Source: Chitinophaga ginsengisoli
GTDB taxonomy: Bacteria > Bacteroidota > Bacteroidia > Chitinophagales > Chitinophagaceae
Direction: 5' to 3'
Length of the DNA stretch: 64,000 nt
NCBI RefSeq assembly: GCF_003014595.1
Contig: NZ_PYGK01000002.1
Location: forward strand, 517,555 to 581,554
Of the stretch, positions 43,691 to 52,215 are shown piece by piece (position 1 is the first letter of the stretch; each line of letters begins with the position of its first letter). The position numbers and the translations under genes are program-made. Under the pieces are notes generated by a model, which was given only the letters and a program-made list of their open reading frames with translations, was not told the DNA's origin and did no database searches.

Positions 43691-44952
43691 TGAGTTTCAG
43701 ATTCATTGATTTATTTGCGGGCGCAGGTGGCCTGTCTGAAGGATTTATAAGGGCTGGCTTTGAACCAATAGCGCACGTTGAAATAGACGAAGCGGCATGT
43801 CTTACACTGAAAACCCGGACCGCCTATCATTACCTGAAATCCGAGGGCCGTTACGCTACCTATATTTCTTACCTGAAAGGAGACATTACAAGGGAGCAGT
43901 TATACAGTTGCCTGCCTGACAGGTTTGAAAGATCAATTATTAACCTGCCTATTGGCGCTGACTATAACCCGCTTATCCACAAGGCGATTGAGGAACAGTT
44001 AAAGGGGAACAAAGTGGACCTGATAATCGGGGGACCACCCTGTCAGGCCTATTCTGTTGCCGGACGCGCCCGTTCAGAAAACGGGATGAAGGGCGACCAC
44101 CGGAACTATTTATACGTACACTACGCAAAGTACCTCGAAAAATATCAGCCCAAACTGTTTGTATTCGAAAATGTACTTGGCCTTCGGTCTGCCGGCAATG
44201 GCATTTACCTGCATAACATGAAAAAACTCTTCCTGAAGAAGGGATATGACATGAAAATATTCAATGTGGAGGCGAACGACTTCGGAGTACTGCAGAACCG
44301 GAAACGTATCATTATCATTGGCTGGCAACAACAGCTGGGGTTCAATATTCCTGACCTCGAAGCTGTAAGAACCCCTTCGCAATATAAGGTAAAAGCCGTA
44401 CTAAGTGATCTTCCCAGAATACAAGCAGGAGAAGCTACGGAAAGGTATTTGAAATACCGGACCAAACCAAGTAACTATCTCACGGATAACGCCATACGTA
44501 ATGGCATAGAAATCGTGACGCATCACATTTCCCGGCCCCATACGAAACAGGACAAGGAAATATACCGTATAGCTGTGGAAAAATGGAATAAGGAAGGGAC
44601 ACGTTTGAACTACAATGACCTGCCGGAACGGTTGAAAACCCACCAGAACCGTAGTTCATTCTTTGACAGGTTTAAGGTGGTAGCAGACGATGAGCCTTTT
44701 TCGCAAACTGTGGTAGCGCATATTGCCAAAGACGGACATTATTATATTCATCCCGATATCGAACAGAACCGCTCCCTCACGGTACGGGAAGCTGCCAGGC
44801 TACAGTCGTTTCCAGATGACTATTTCTTTGAGGGAGTAAAAGAAGGCATTAGCAGAACTCCCGCCTTTAAACAGATTGGCAATGCGGTACCGCCCTTAAT
44901 GGCTGAAAAGATTGCTTTGATTATTAAAAAAATATTGTCTGCCGGTAAATAA
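43690..44952 (+). CDS. DNA (cytosine-5) methyltransferase
   Basis: 420 residues with all ten motifs in order: I FIDLFAGAGGLSEGF, IV GGPPCQAYS (catalytic C118), VI FVFENVLG (E160), VIII LQNRKRIIIIGW, IX LTVREAARLQSFPDDY, X KQIGNAVPPLMA. The target-recognition region lies between about 220 and 345, and the recognised sequence cannot be read from it. It overlaps the vsr stop by one base. As the only methyltransferase beside the nuclease operon, it is the likely self-marking component of the module. Confidence 0.97.
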   Translation: MSFRFIDLFAGAGGLSEGFIRAGFEPIAHVEIDEAACLTLKTRTAYHYLKSEGRYATYISYLKGDITREQLYSCLPDRFERSIINLPIGADYNPLIHKAIEEQLKGNKVDLIIGGPPCQAYSVAGRARSENGMKGDHRNYLYVHYAKYLEKYQPKLFVFENVLGLRSAGNGIYLHNMKKLFLKKGYDMKIFNVEANDFGVLQNRKRIIIIGWQQQLGFNIPDLEAVRTPSQYKVKAVLSDLPRIQAGEATERYLKYRTKPSNYLTDNAIRNGIEIVTHHISRPHTKQDKEIYRIAVEKWNKEGTRLNYNDLPERLKTHQNRSSFFDRFKVVADDEPFSQTVVAHIAKDGHYYIHPDIEQNRSLTVREAARLQSFPDDYFFEGVKEGISRTPAFKQIGNAVPPLMAEKIALIIKKILSAGK

Positions 44953-45405
44953 CAACCAGGAATTGCATTCCAATTGCTATAAATAACTTAACAGATCATT
45001 CATGGCTTACTATCGGGAACCAATTTTTCCTTTCATAAGCGCCAAAATGATTCGGCGTGTTTCACTTAACCGGGCATTACGATAAGAAGCAAAATTCATA
45101 TGTAATAGTTAATATTGGACAATACAGAGAAATTACCTGCTGAATAATAATGCCGGATAGCAGCAGGCTATGCAAGCGTCTTATACCCGACCATGCCTTT
45201 AATAAAAAATATTGCCTTGAATAGACGGTATTCATCTTTTACTTGTTATAATAAATAAAAAGATAACCGATCCCGAACATTGGCCATCGAGCCGGTGTTC
45301 CTCAATTATCCTTGGGATATTTGTGTTTGTTTTTAGGGACTCCGCCATTATGCAACTTCATTAATTCAATGTAAGAGGTAGGTAACTTAAACCAAATCTT
45401 CTTCA
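44953..45405. other. AT-rich gene-free stretch
   Basis: 453 bp downstream of the methyltransferase. Only short frames (up to about 29 codons) are present on either strand. I see no hairpin terminator with a U-run directly after the methyltransferase stop and no repeat. It may be decayed accessory DNA. Confidence 0.5.
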
Positions 45406-45573
45406 CTACTTTCTGTTATTTTTCTTCGCTGATCGGTCTAAAAGCTTCGTAATGATCAAAAAAAGTGCTATAGCTGCACCGAAAACAGCACCGGACTTCT
45501 CATTAAATGCTGAATCCTTATGTGGATATACCACATACCCTGATCTTCCTATGAATAAAATAAATGCTAACAT
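45406..45573 (-). CDS. Possible small membrane protein (55 aa)
   Basis: ATG at 45573, stop at 45406. The sequence begins MLAFILFIGRSGYVVYPHKD. It has a clear hydrophobic helix, SGAVFGAAIALFLIITKLL, and ends with a basic tail (DRSAKKNNRK), consistent with a single-span inner membrane peptide with the tail in the cytoplasm. There is no homology that I recognise. It stands alone in AT-rich DNA between the defence module and the CPBP gene. Confidence 0.45.
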   Translation of the reverse strand: MLAFILFIGRSGYVVYPHKDSAFNEKSGAVFGAAIALFLIITKLLDRSAKKNNRK

Positions 45574-45957
45574 TGTTACAATATAGTAATTTTTATTACT
45601 ATATCATCTCTAGGTAAAAGTCTGCATCGATTTGTACAGAAAGCGCTATGTCAATGAGAATATTTTCCATACATCAGCGAACGCTTGTTTTCCAGGCTTG
45701 TAAATAAAGGATTATAAAAAACTACTATTATCTAATAAGAATGTTTTTGTTTGTTAATGCTGATCCAAATTGACAAACAATTGAACCGATTTGTAAAGCC
45801 TGATTATATCCAAACCTGTACCTTCCCATCCAGTTTTTAATTGTTTTGGAATATAGGATCATGCCTTTAATATTTCCCATCAAAATAAATCTTCCTAACA
45901 TAATTAATCACTAGCGTAAACGAAAAAACAGAATTAAATTCTAATACAACTTATCTA
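45574..45957. other. AT-rich intergenic region
   Basis: 384 bp with no credible gene. It would hold the promoter of the CPBP protease gene and of the 55-aa leftward ORF. No element with proper spacing was identified. Confidence 0.4.
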
Positions 45958-46851
45958 ATGAAATTTAATAAATATCCGGTTTTGCTCTATCTCTTATTGA
46001 CCTTGGTTTTTAGTACGGTTATATGGATTATGACCGTTCACGCGACTGACAAGGGACCTATTGCAGGAAGGCTATTGGGTTATGGGATTATGTGGGCTCC
46101 AGCCCTGGCGACCGTGGTTTCGTGCATTTTGCTGAAACGTAAAATTTCTGATTTAGCCTGGAAATGGTTGACGGTAAAGCAATTTTTGGCCTGCTATTTT
46201 ATTCCATTTTTATATTCTCTGATTGTTTATCTGGTCATCTGGTCATTCGGTTGGGGCGGATTTTATAATAAGACTTTTATAAGTGGGATTGCACATGAAA
46301 TGGGCTGGACAGGACTTCCGGATTTTCTTGTGATGGTATTGTTTCTAGCTCTCTACGGAGTAATAGGTATGTTTGCAAGTATATCTACGGCACTTGGCGA
46401 GGAAATCGGATGGCGGGGCTTTTTGTTGCCTGAATTAAGCAAAAAAATGAGTTTTACTGGGGTGAGCCTTACAACGGGTGCAATCTGGGCGATATGGCAT
46501 TTTCCATTGATCATATTTAGTGATTATAATAACGGAACGTCTATCTGGTTCGGTTTGATCTGTTTTAGTGTTTCTATTGTCAGTGCTTGTTTTATCGATA
46601 CCTGGTATTATATGAAATTTAAAAGTCTTTGGACCGGGGTAATCCTGCATGCAAGCCATAATCTATTTATTCAGGGTTTCTTCACGCCTATTACAGCGCA
46701 AAATAAGTTATCACCCCGGTATATAGGAGAATTCGGTATTGTACTTTCAGTTACTTCTGTCATCTTTGCCATTTACTTCTGGAGGCGAAGAGGGGAACTT
46801 AATTGCCTGGCATCCGGGCAACAGATACAGCTTAAGGAAATTATTCCGTAG
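45958..46851 (+). CDS. CPBP-family intramembrane metalloprotease
   Basis: 297 residues with about eight membrane helices. The CPBP (Abi/CAAX-like) motifs are present: ALGEEIGWRGFLLPELSKK (EExxxR), then TTGAIWAIWHFPLIIF (FxxxH-type) and the C-terminal HASHNLFIQ. Family members cleave prenylated proteins or bacteriocin-type substrates, or protect against self-bacteriocins. In this setting (near an orphan lanthipeptide precursor and defence genes) an immunity role is possible but unproven. Monocistronic. Confidence 0.92.
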   Translation: MKFNKYPVLLYLLLTLVFSTVIWIMTVHATDKGPIAGRLLGYGIMWAPALATVVSCILLKRKISDLAWKWLTVKQFLACYFIPFLYSLIVYLVIWSFGWGGFYNKTFISGIAHEMGWTGLPDFLVMVLFLALYGVIGMFASISTALGEEIGWRGFLLPELSKKMSFTGVSLTTGAIWAIWHFPLIIFSDYNNGTSIWFGLICFSVSIVSACFIDTWYYMKFKSLWTGVILHASHNLFIQGFFTPITAQNKLSPRYIGEFGIVLSVTSVIFAIYFWRRRGELNCLASGQQIQLKEIIP

Positions 46852-47279
46852 TACTTATTATCCTGACCATTTATTCCTGCCATTTCGGAACGATGAGTAA
46901 GCCCCCAGTCAAGTAGTGCAAAAGCAAAATTTACAAACATTTACATTTCTTTTTACTACTGATTTACTGGGATTACAATGCTGGTGCATATGTTTGAGTA
47001 GTTAAGCTAAAAGAGAGATTTATGAATTGCTCTCAAAATTTCAGGACCACATTTGCGGGTAAGATGTGGGCGCTCTTGTTATCCGTTGGGATAAAGGCAT
47101 TAGAAAAGAAATGACTTACAGATTAAGTAAAATAAAGCAATTGCTTTAGTCTATCAAAAACTGGTTCGAGTGGTGAGCAGTGGATCAGCAAAAGGGACAA
47201 ACGTTTCTAAAGGTTTGTCCCTTTTCCTTTTTTAGGAAAACGTCGCGCTAGCCCAGTGCTTTACTAGTATTGAAACTAT
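46852..47279. other. Intergenic region between the CPBP gene and a lipoprotein gene
   Basis: 428 bp. Apart from the terminator hairpin at 47190-47225 I find only a 30-codon frame (47023-47115) with no support. Confidence 0.45.
47190..47231 (+). terminator. Strong terminator hairpin
   Basis: Perfect 13-bp stem AAAAGGGACAAAC (47190-47202) and GTTTGTCCCTTTT (47213-47225) with a 10-nt loop, followed by CCTTTTTT. It may terminate the CPBP transcript 340 bp upstream or the leftward lipoprotein gene whose stop is at 47280. Confidence 0.8.
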
Positions 47280-47852
47280 TTATTTTTTCATTGATGCTGG
47301 CGGCATCTTAGGAGGGAGTTGCGCGTATTGGTACATCAGATTAATTTTCCCATCCTTATTAAATCGCCATGTTTCCTGCAATTCCTTAGGTGTCATTTTT
47401 CCATTGGCACCTGTTGAATACTCCCGGGTCCATATCACTACCCATTGTTCATCTCTATCCTTGCTTCTGAGAGGCACCCAGGCATGAATAGAATCAACGA
47501 CCTTGCCCATCTGTCCTCTCATTCTTTTAGCAACAGCAATAAGCGAGTCCCTGCTGCCCATAAACATGTTGCCATCAGCAAAAAACATGGTGTCAGCGTC
47601 TGCGAAAGAATTTTTTGAATTCTCAACGGTGTTGTTGTCCCAGTTTTGATACAGCTCGAGCAATGTCTGTGCGTTTTTTGCATCGCCAATCTCAAAATCC
47701 GAAGAATAACTTGCCATGTAAGGATACGTCAGGCTTTCATGTCTGGTCGAATCGTAATCGGATGTCTTTACAGCTTCCGTTGTTGTTTTGTTGGAGCCGG
47801 AGGTGCAGGATACCAAAAAAGCAATCGATACGAAAAGGGAAATCTTTCTCAT
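47280..47852 (-). CDS. Lipoprotein with an NTF2/SnoaL-like domain
   Basis: 190 residues. Lipobox LVSC, with Cys16 acylated. The mature part (NAQTLLELYQNWDNNTVENS, FADADTMFFADGNMFMGSRD, LIAVAKRMRGQM, VVIWTREYSTGANGK, WRFNKDGKINLMYQYAQ) has the cone-shaped NTF2-like pattern: helices, then a ligand-pocket beta sheet. Its role is unknown. Many such proteins are non-enzymatic binding proteins. Confidence 0.85.
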   Translation of the reverse strand: MRKISLFVSIAFLVSCTSGSNKTTTEAVKTSDYDSTRHESLTYPYMASYSSDFEIGDAKNAQTLLELYQNWDNNTVENSKNSFADADTMFFADGNMFMGSRDSLIAVAKRMRGQMGKVVDSIHAWVPLRSKDRDEQWVVIWTREYSTGANGKMTPKELQETWRFNKDGKINLMYQYAQLPPKMPPASMKK

Positions 47853-48342
47853 AAAAATTGTTTCTAAATTTTTAAATAATAAATAAAGACAAGAGCAACG
47901 TCTGAAAAGTGGGGGTATGGGGTATATTCTCTAATTCTAAGATAAGGATTTTTATGAATTAAATAATAAAATTAACCCTCCATTTGATTGATAATCAATA
48001 TTATTAATACATGAAAAGCAATCGAATGCTCATAAAGGATTCCGTAGAACGACACACCCAGGTATGTAAAAGAAATACCTGAAAAAATCATACATCCGGT
48101 GAATTGAACGCTCATCAGTCACTATCCGAAAATGGTGTCAAACTGCCTATTGTTGACAGAGGTTCTTTAAAAGGCCATTGATGTACGCGGTTGAAAACCT
48201 CATTTCAAGTACTCGTATCTGCTGTGTCCCCTCCAGATAAATAATAGATTCGCAATCCATAATTGTTTTTCTAGCGTATCTCTTTAAAGCAAGTATATAT
48301 TCTGCCCCAGGAAAATTAGTAACATGCCCTAAAACTTTCCAA
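47853..48342. other. AT-rich intergenic region carrying a cupin pseudogene fragment
   Basis: 490 bp. The only recognisable element is the 3' remnant of a DHCW cupin gene at 48083-48202 (listed separately). The rest is AT-rich and should hold promoters for the divergent lipoprotein and the DUF4331 gene. Confidence 0.5.
48083..48202 (+). pseudogene. 3' fragment of a DHCW-motif cupin gene
   Basis: The frame reads SGELNAHQSLSENGVKLPIV then DRGSLKGH and a stop at 48179-48181. This matches the C-terminus of the intact cupin at 52329-52673 (SDELSSHRSISENGVKLLII, DGDFLKSR). Nucleotide similarity, roughly three bases in four by eye, continues about 20 bp past the stop (TGATGTACGCGGTTGAAAAC against TGATGTATGCTGCTGAAAAC). 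The upstream part of the gene is missing, and a stop in frame lies at 48080-48082. It is a decayed duplicate. Confidence 0.8.
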
Positions 48343-48999
48343 ATGAAAAAAGCAAATCTTATTGTTGCCATTGCTTCAATGGCCTTAATTCTTGGTGCCG
48401 GAATTTTATGGGCATCAGATCATGCAGACGCGCCTGCAGTGAAAAATAAAAGTACTGATATAACAGACTTATATGTATTCCAGGGCGCCAATACCGACAA
48501 CCTTGTTTTTGTTGGGAATGTGCAGGGATTGATGAGTCCTGCAACTACACAAACCGCAGCATTTGACGAGAACACAATGATCGAATTTAAGATTGACAAT
48601 ACCGGCGACAATATAGAAGACCTCGTTATTCAATGCGTATACAAAGGCGGCAAAATGTATATCTATGGTCCGGTTAAACCAGCCACTACAGGCTTAACAA
48701 GTACCGTAGTTGGTGTTGCTTCTGTAGTCGTGCAAGTGACTCCTTATACGGCAACAGCCCCAATTATAGCATCTTCTAACGGGATCAGTGCATTTGCAGG
48801 CCCTAGAGATGATCCTTTCTTTTTTGACCTCGACCAATTCCACAAAATTACCGGTGGCACAGCTACAGGTTTTGTAAATCCGGGAACCGACACCTTCAAG
48901 GGTACTAATGTAATGAGTGTTGTAGTAGAAGTGCCCAAGTCACTATTAAACAGTACTGGTAAACTTGGTGTCTGGTTACAAACAAAACAAAAAGCTTAA
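48343..48999 (+). CDS. DUF4331-type exported protein, N-terminal half
   Basis: 218 residues with a signal peptide (ANLIVAIASMALILGAGILW). The mature start SDHADAPAVKNKSTDITDLY is the DUF4331 hallmark. The middle part (GPRDDPFFFDLDQFHKITGG; TFKGTNVMSVVVEVPKSLL) matches the first half of that family, but the usual C-terminal half is lacking. That half is found in the next gene, 24 bp downstream. Function unknown. Family members are secreted and often encoded with HupE-like and TPR proteins, as here. Confidence 0.88.
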   Translation: MKKANLIVAIASMALILGAGILWASDHADAPAVKNKSTDITDLYVFQGANTDNLVFVGNVQGLMSPATTQTAAFDENTMIEFKIDNTGDNIEDLVIQCVYKGGKMYIYGPVKPATTGLTSTVVGVASVVVQVTPYTATAPIIASSNGISAFAGPRDDPFFFDLDQFHKITGGTATGFVNPGTDTFKGTNVMSVVVEVPKSLLNSTGKLGVWLQTKQKA

Positions 49000-49023
49000 T
49001 TCATCATAAAAGAAATTACTATC

Positions 49024-49572
49024 ATGAAAAAGTGTTTATATATCATCGGATTTTGTACACTTACGTTTACACTTGCCGCATGTAGCAGTAGTTATGATGG
49101 AAATACAAATCCGTCAGATCCTAACACCGGTGCAGTATTTTCAGTGGCTGGTGATCAGGTAGGACGTCCTGGAATAGCCACCGTTTTTGTATCAACTGCA
49201 GATAAAGACAACTTTAACGTAACAATACCATCAGTAATGGCCGCGGCCTACCAGGCTAAATTCGAGACAAAGTTACAGGCCTATAACGGAGGTGCCTTTA
49301 CTACCAATCTATTAGGCCTCAACGCAGCAGCATTTACAGGTGTTTTGGCAACCGATGTATTAGATGTTTCAACTACCAAAAAAACTACTTATTACGACGG
49401 AACAAATGTATTAACAGGTAGGGCATTAGCGGACGATGTGATAGATGTCAGTTTGATTTTGATTTTCGGCGGACCAACAGGTACATCAAATCCCGCATTG
49501 ACTTCAGACCACGTCGATAGCAATGATAAAGCGTTCTTAGCTTCATTCCCTTATGAGGCTGCTCCCTGGTAA
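49024..49572 (+). CDS. DUF4331-type lipoprotein, C-terminal half
   Basis: 182 residues. The lipobox LAAC (Cys20) anchors it. The rest matches the second half of DUF4331: GDQVGRPGIATVFVSTADKD, NFNVTIPSVMAAAYQAKFET, then RALADDVIDVSLILIFGG and DSNDKAFLASFPYEAAPW. With the preceding gene it makes a complete DUF4331 unit as two separately exported chains, one soluble and one lipid-anchored. A terminator follows at 49599. Confidence 0.88.
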   Translation: MKKCLYIIGFCTLTFTLAACSSSYDGNTNPSDPNTGAVFSVAGDQVGRPGIATVFVSTADKDNFNVTIPSVMAAAYQAKFETKLQAYNGGAFTTNLLGLNAAAFTGVLATDVLDVSTTKKTTYYDGTNVLTGRALADDVIDVSLILIFGGPTGTSNPALTSDHVDSNDKAFLASFPYEAAPW

Positions 49573-49598
49573 TATTTGATAAATGTTCACTTATTGAT

Positions 49599-49630
49599 AA
49601 AGCCGGAGTTTATTTCCGGCTTTTGTTTTT
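49599..49630 (+). terminator. Terminator or attenuator after the DUF4331 pair
   Basis: Stem AAAGCCGGA (49599-49607) and TCCGGCTTT (49615-49623), then TGTTTTT. It lies 27 bp past the DUF4331 stop and 30 bp before the HupE-like start. Confidence 0.85.
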
Positions 49631-49659
49631 ACTGTATACATCTGTTATACCATACATTT

Positions 49660-50346
49660 ATGAAATGTCGCTTTATCAAATCACTACTGCATTACAGCAA
49701 GAGCGGCTGTATGCTGCTATTAATATCAGGAATAAGCACAAAGCTTTACGCACATGTAGTAGTAGGTGAGCTGGAAAAGATGTCAAAAACAGCCGTAGGG
49801 CTTGTTTATCTTCAACTAGGCTATCAACATATACTTCCTCTTGGGTTTGATCATATTTTGTTTGTACTCTGTTTGCTGCTGTTAAGTCCACGGTTAAAGC
49901 CAGTTTTATGGCAGGCTACTGCTTTTACCCTAGCCCATTCCGTTACTCTCGGACTTACAATATATCATGTAATTACACCTCCTGAAAGGATTGTAGAACC
50001 TGTCATTGCATTATCCATTATGTATGTGGCACTGGAAAATATTTTATCCGGACGATTAAAAACATCGCGCATCGGCGTGGTTTTCTTATTCGGCCTTATA
50101 CATGGGATGGGATTTGCCGGCGCCTTGGAACAGTTAGGTTTACCCAGAGATGCTTATTTAATTTCCCTGATTATGTTTAATGCAGGAATTGAATTAGGGC
50201 AATTAACTATTATTCTGACGGCATACTTTTTATTAGTCAAATGGTTGGGTAATAAGCCCTATTATCCCAGACTCATTGTCCCCTCTTTATCCATAGTTAT
50301 CATCATAATTGCCGGCTACTGGACCGTACAGCGATTATTCCTTTAA
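49660..50346 (+). CDS. HupE/UreJ-family membrane protein
   Basis: 229 residues from the ATG at 49660. An open frame extends to 49576 but crosses the terminator hairpin, so the shorter start is better. About six membrane helices are present. The family motif GYQHILPLGFDHILFVLCLL is followed by QATAFTLAHSVTLGL and FGLIHGMGFAGALEQLGLP. The conserved His residues (QH, DH, AHS, IHGMGFA) suggest metal handling (nickel or cobalt permease-type families). Its 3' end overlaps the convergent TPR gene by 12 bp. Confidence 0.88.
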   Translation: MKCRFIKSLLHYSKSGCMLLLISGISTKLYAHVVVGELEKMSKTAVGLVYLQLGYQHILPLGFDHILFVLCLLLLSPRLKPVLWQATAFTLAHSVTLGLTIYHVITPPERIVEPVIALSIMYVALENILSGRLKTSRIGVVFLFGLIHGMGFAGALEQLGLPRDAYLISLIMFNAGIELGQLTIILTAYFLLVKWLGNKPYYPRLIVPSLSIVIIIIAGYWTVQRLFL

Positions 50347-51627
50347 GCTTTTTTTGAGGTTTTCTGCCATATCCGGACTCAGGTCATATTTATTCTTGTC
50401 AGCAGCTTTGAAAAATTCACGGGCATTATATCCTTTACCGAGGCCCTCCATCATTTTGCCCATATAATAAAGTTCGAGCCCTTCCAGTGCTCCTCCGGAA
50501 ATATGTTGTTGAAATACTTTATAAGCATCTTCTTTTTTATTATTTTCAAAGAGACTATAAGCATACCATGCATAAGTCTGGGGAGTAGCCCGGTTATTTA
50601 ATTCCTCTCTTGCGAGGCCTTCAGCCTTAGCTGGTTCATCCAAAATACCTGTGTAAATTTCAATTAAATATTTCGTATACATTTTCCCATATCGGGTATC
50701 TGTCGCTTTCGCCACGAATTCATTAGCATATCTTTTTTCCAGCATTTTATCTCCTCTGCTTTGCGCCATCTGGTATAGTTTAAACAGAGGGTCCGGTAGT
50801 TTGTTTTTTGCCTGAACAAACTTGAATATTCTTTCTGACAATGTATCGTTTCTATCGTGTACCAGCGCAACCCAGCCCAACCTTGTTATGCTGTGGAAAT
50901 CTGCAGGATTTAAGCCGATACATTGTTTATATAACTCAACGGCTTTTCTCAAATCCCCCGCATGAATATATAAGTCACCTGCATTCGATAACGCAATACC
51001 CCGCAGGTAGGCAGATTCCTTAGCCAGGCTGGCAGCATGTAGCATATCCTTAATAGCGCTGTCAATCTCCCCATTTACATGATCATATTTTGAAAGCCTG
51101 AAATAATAACTATAATCATTCCATCCTTTTAGTTGCTTTAGATAATACTCCGCAATACTGTATCTACCCAATTCAAAATTTATATCAAAAGAAAGTGTAC
51201 AGGAGGTAAAACCATTAATACCTATATTTTTTGCTTTCTGCAGTAAGGTATCAGCCTCCATAAACCGGTGTTGTAAAAGGGCTGATGAGGTCAATGCAAT
51301 AAATGGGGAAGCTAACGTGGAGTTATATGTTTTGTTAATGCTTCTTAGCACTGATTCCGCTTCTTTTACATCATTAATATCTCCAAATTCGCGAAACCTG
51401 GTAACAAGAGCAGACGCATATTTTGCTTCATTTACCTGTCCTGGCCGATCGGGATCAATCCTGTTTTTCCAGAATAAAAGGTCACTTTCATTATTCTTTG
51501 TCTGTAGCGCAACGGTACGATTATTTATTAAGCTATCGATATATCCAGCCTCAACGATTTTGGGACTCAAACGATTACAGGCGGGAAATAATAACGCAAT
51601 GAGAAGCGCATGAATTTGATATTTCAT
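50335..51627 (-). CDS. Tetratricopeptide-repeat lipoprotein
   Basis: 430 residues. A signal peptide with a lipobox-like LFPAC (Cys17) is followed by paired-helix repeats across the protein (for example AYLRGIALSNAGDLYIHAGD, LRKAVELYKQCIGLNPADFH, KMMEGLGKGYNAREFFKAAD). It is a periplasmic scaffold protein by fold. TPR proteins commonly accompany DUF4331 and HupE-like genes in Bacteroidota, so it may belong with that set despite the opposite direction. Confidence 0.88.
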   Translation of the reverse strand: MKYQIHALLIALLFPACNRLSPKIVEAGYIDSLINNRTVALQTKNNESDLLFWKNRIDPDRPGQVNEAKYASALVTRFREFGDINDVKEAESVLRSINKTYNSTLASPFIALTSSALLQHRFMEADTLLQKAKNIGINGFTSCTLSFDINFELGRYSIAEYYLKQLKGWNDYSYYFRLSKYDHVNGEIDSAIKDMLHAASLAKESAYLRGIALSNAGDLYIHAGDLRKAVELYKQCIGLNPADFHSITRLGWVALVHDRNDTLSERIFKFVQAKNKLPDPLFKLYQMAQSRGDKMLEKRYANEFVAKATDTRYGKMYTKYLIEIYTGILDEPAKAEGLAREELNNRATPQTYAWYAYSLFENNKKEDAYKVFQQHISGGALEGLELYYMGKMMEGLGKGYNAREFFKAADKNKYDLSPDMAENLKKSLKE

Positions 51628-52011
51628 CTGCTTATTTTGCTTGTAGGTACGTAAATAGATGTTAATCAGATTGGAAACAGTCCAAACAAAATACCCGCTA
51701 CTATCAGATCAGGTAATCGCCATTACAACATTTGCAATTTTTCCCTTATTCCCTCAGGAAACGCTTCAACATTGGAAAATTTTCGCTAAATTAGTAACAA
51801 CGACTATTCTTGTTAATCACCTAAATGCTTAACCCAATAAAGGATAAGAGCTATTTGCTGCCCCCCTTGGTATTGGCCTCTTCACCTTGCATATCACTTA
51901 TAACAAATACGCTGAAATATTTCAGCACTTCGATTATATGCTGAACAACCACTCCATGGCATTGCTCCCAGGCTAAAGACAGGAGAGGACTATTTCTTAA
52001 ACATTATCACC
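51628..52011. promoter_or_regulatory. Intergenic region upstream of the lanthipeptide-like gene, with a 16-bp palindrome
   Basis: 384 bp. It contains the perfect palindrome GCTGAAATATTTCAGC at 51911-51926, about 85 bp before the precursor start, in a plausible operator position. A 39-codon frame (51825-51944) has no protein-like support. No other gene was seen. Confidence 0.45.
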
Positions 52012-52149
52012 ATGAAAAAGAAAACAACTCCCAAAAAACTCCAGTTAGTGAAAATCAAAATTGCCAATCTCAGTCAACCAAAACCTAAAGGAGATGTTTG
52101 TCTGACGTCTCTGGAGCAAACCACTTGTCCCCACTGCAATCAGCAATAA
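52012..52149 (+). CDS. Class I lanthipeptide-like precursor peptide (45 aa), orphan
   Basis: ATG at 52012, TAA at 52147-52149. The peptide begins MKKKTTPKKLQLVKIKIANL. The basic start and the LxLxKxxIxxL pattern are the leader type of Bacteroidota class I lanthipeptides (pinensin-like precursors of Chitinophaga). The core SQPKPKGDVCLTSLEQTTCP then HCNQQ has three Cys and three Ser/Thr in ring-forming spacing. No GG cleavage motif is present. No LanB dehydratase, LanC cyclase, protease or transporter gene is visible in this window, so modification would have to come from elsewhere. A terminator follows. Confidence 0.75.
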   Translation: MKKKTTPKKLQLVKIKIANLSQPKPKGDVCLTSLEQTTCPHCNQQ

Positions 52150-52215
52150 TCTAGTTTGATAGATTTGATAAACAATGCTGTTTAAACAGGAAGTAATAAA
52201 TTATGACTAAGTTAA

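Noticed and set aside
44110-44382. Leftward frames inside the methyltransferase gene
   Set aside because: All ten C5-methyltransferase motifs lie on the opposite strand.
47160-47190. T-arm-like text (CTGGTTCGAGT ... GGATCA) resembling the tRNA-Lys 3' end
   Set aside because: The stem does not pair and alignment needs gaps, so it is too weak to call a second attachment site or tRNA remnant.
48147-48371. Leftward 74-aa frame with a segment slightly like the start of a LytTR domain (IIYLEGTQQIRV)
   Set aside because: It overlaps the cupin pseudogene and the DUF4331 start, and it lacks the rest of the domain.
51825-51944. 39-codon rightward frame upstream of the lanthipeptide-like gene, considered as a second precursor
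   Set aside because: No LxLxK leader and no Cys/Ser/Thr core pattern. The perfect palindrome at 51911-51926 runs through it.
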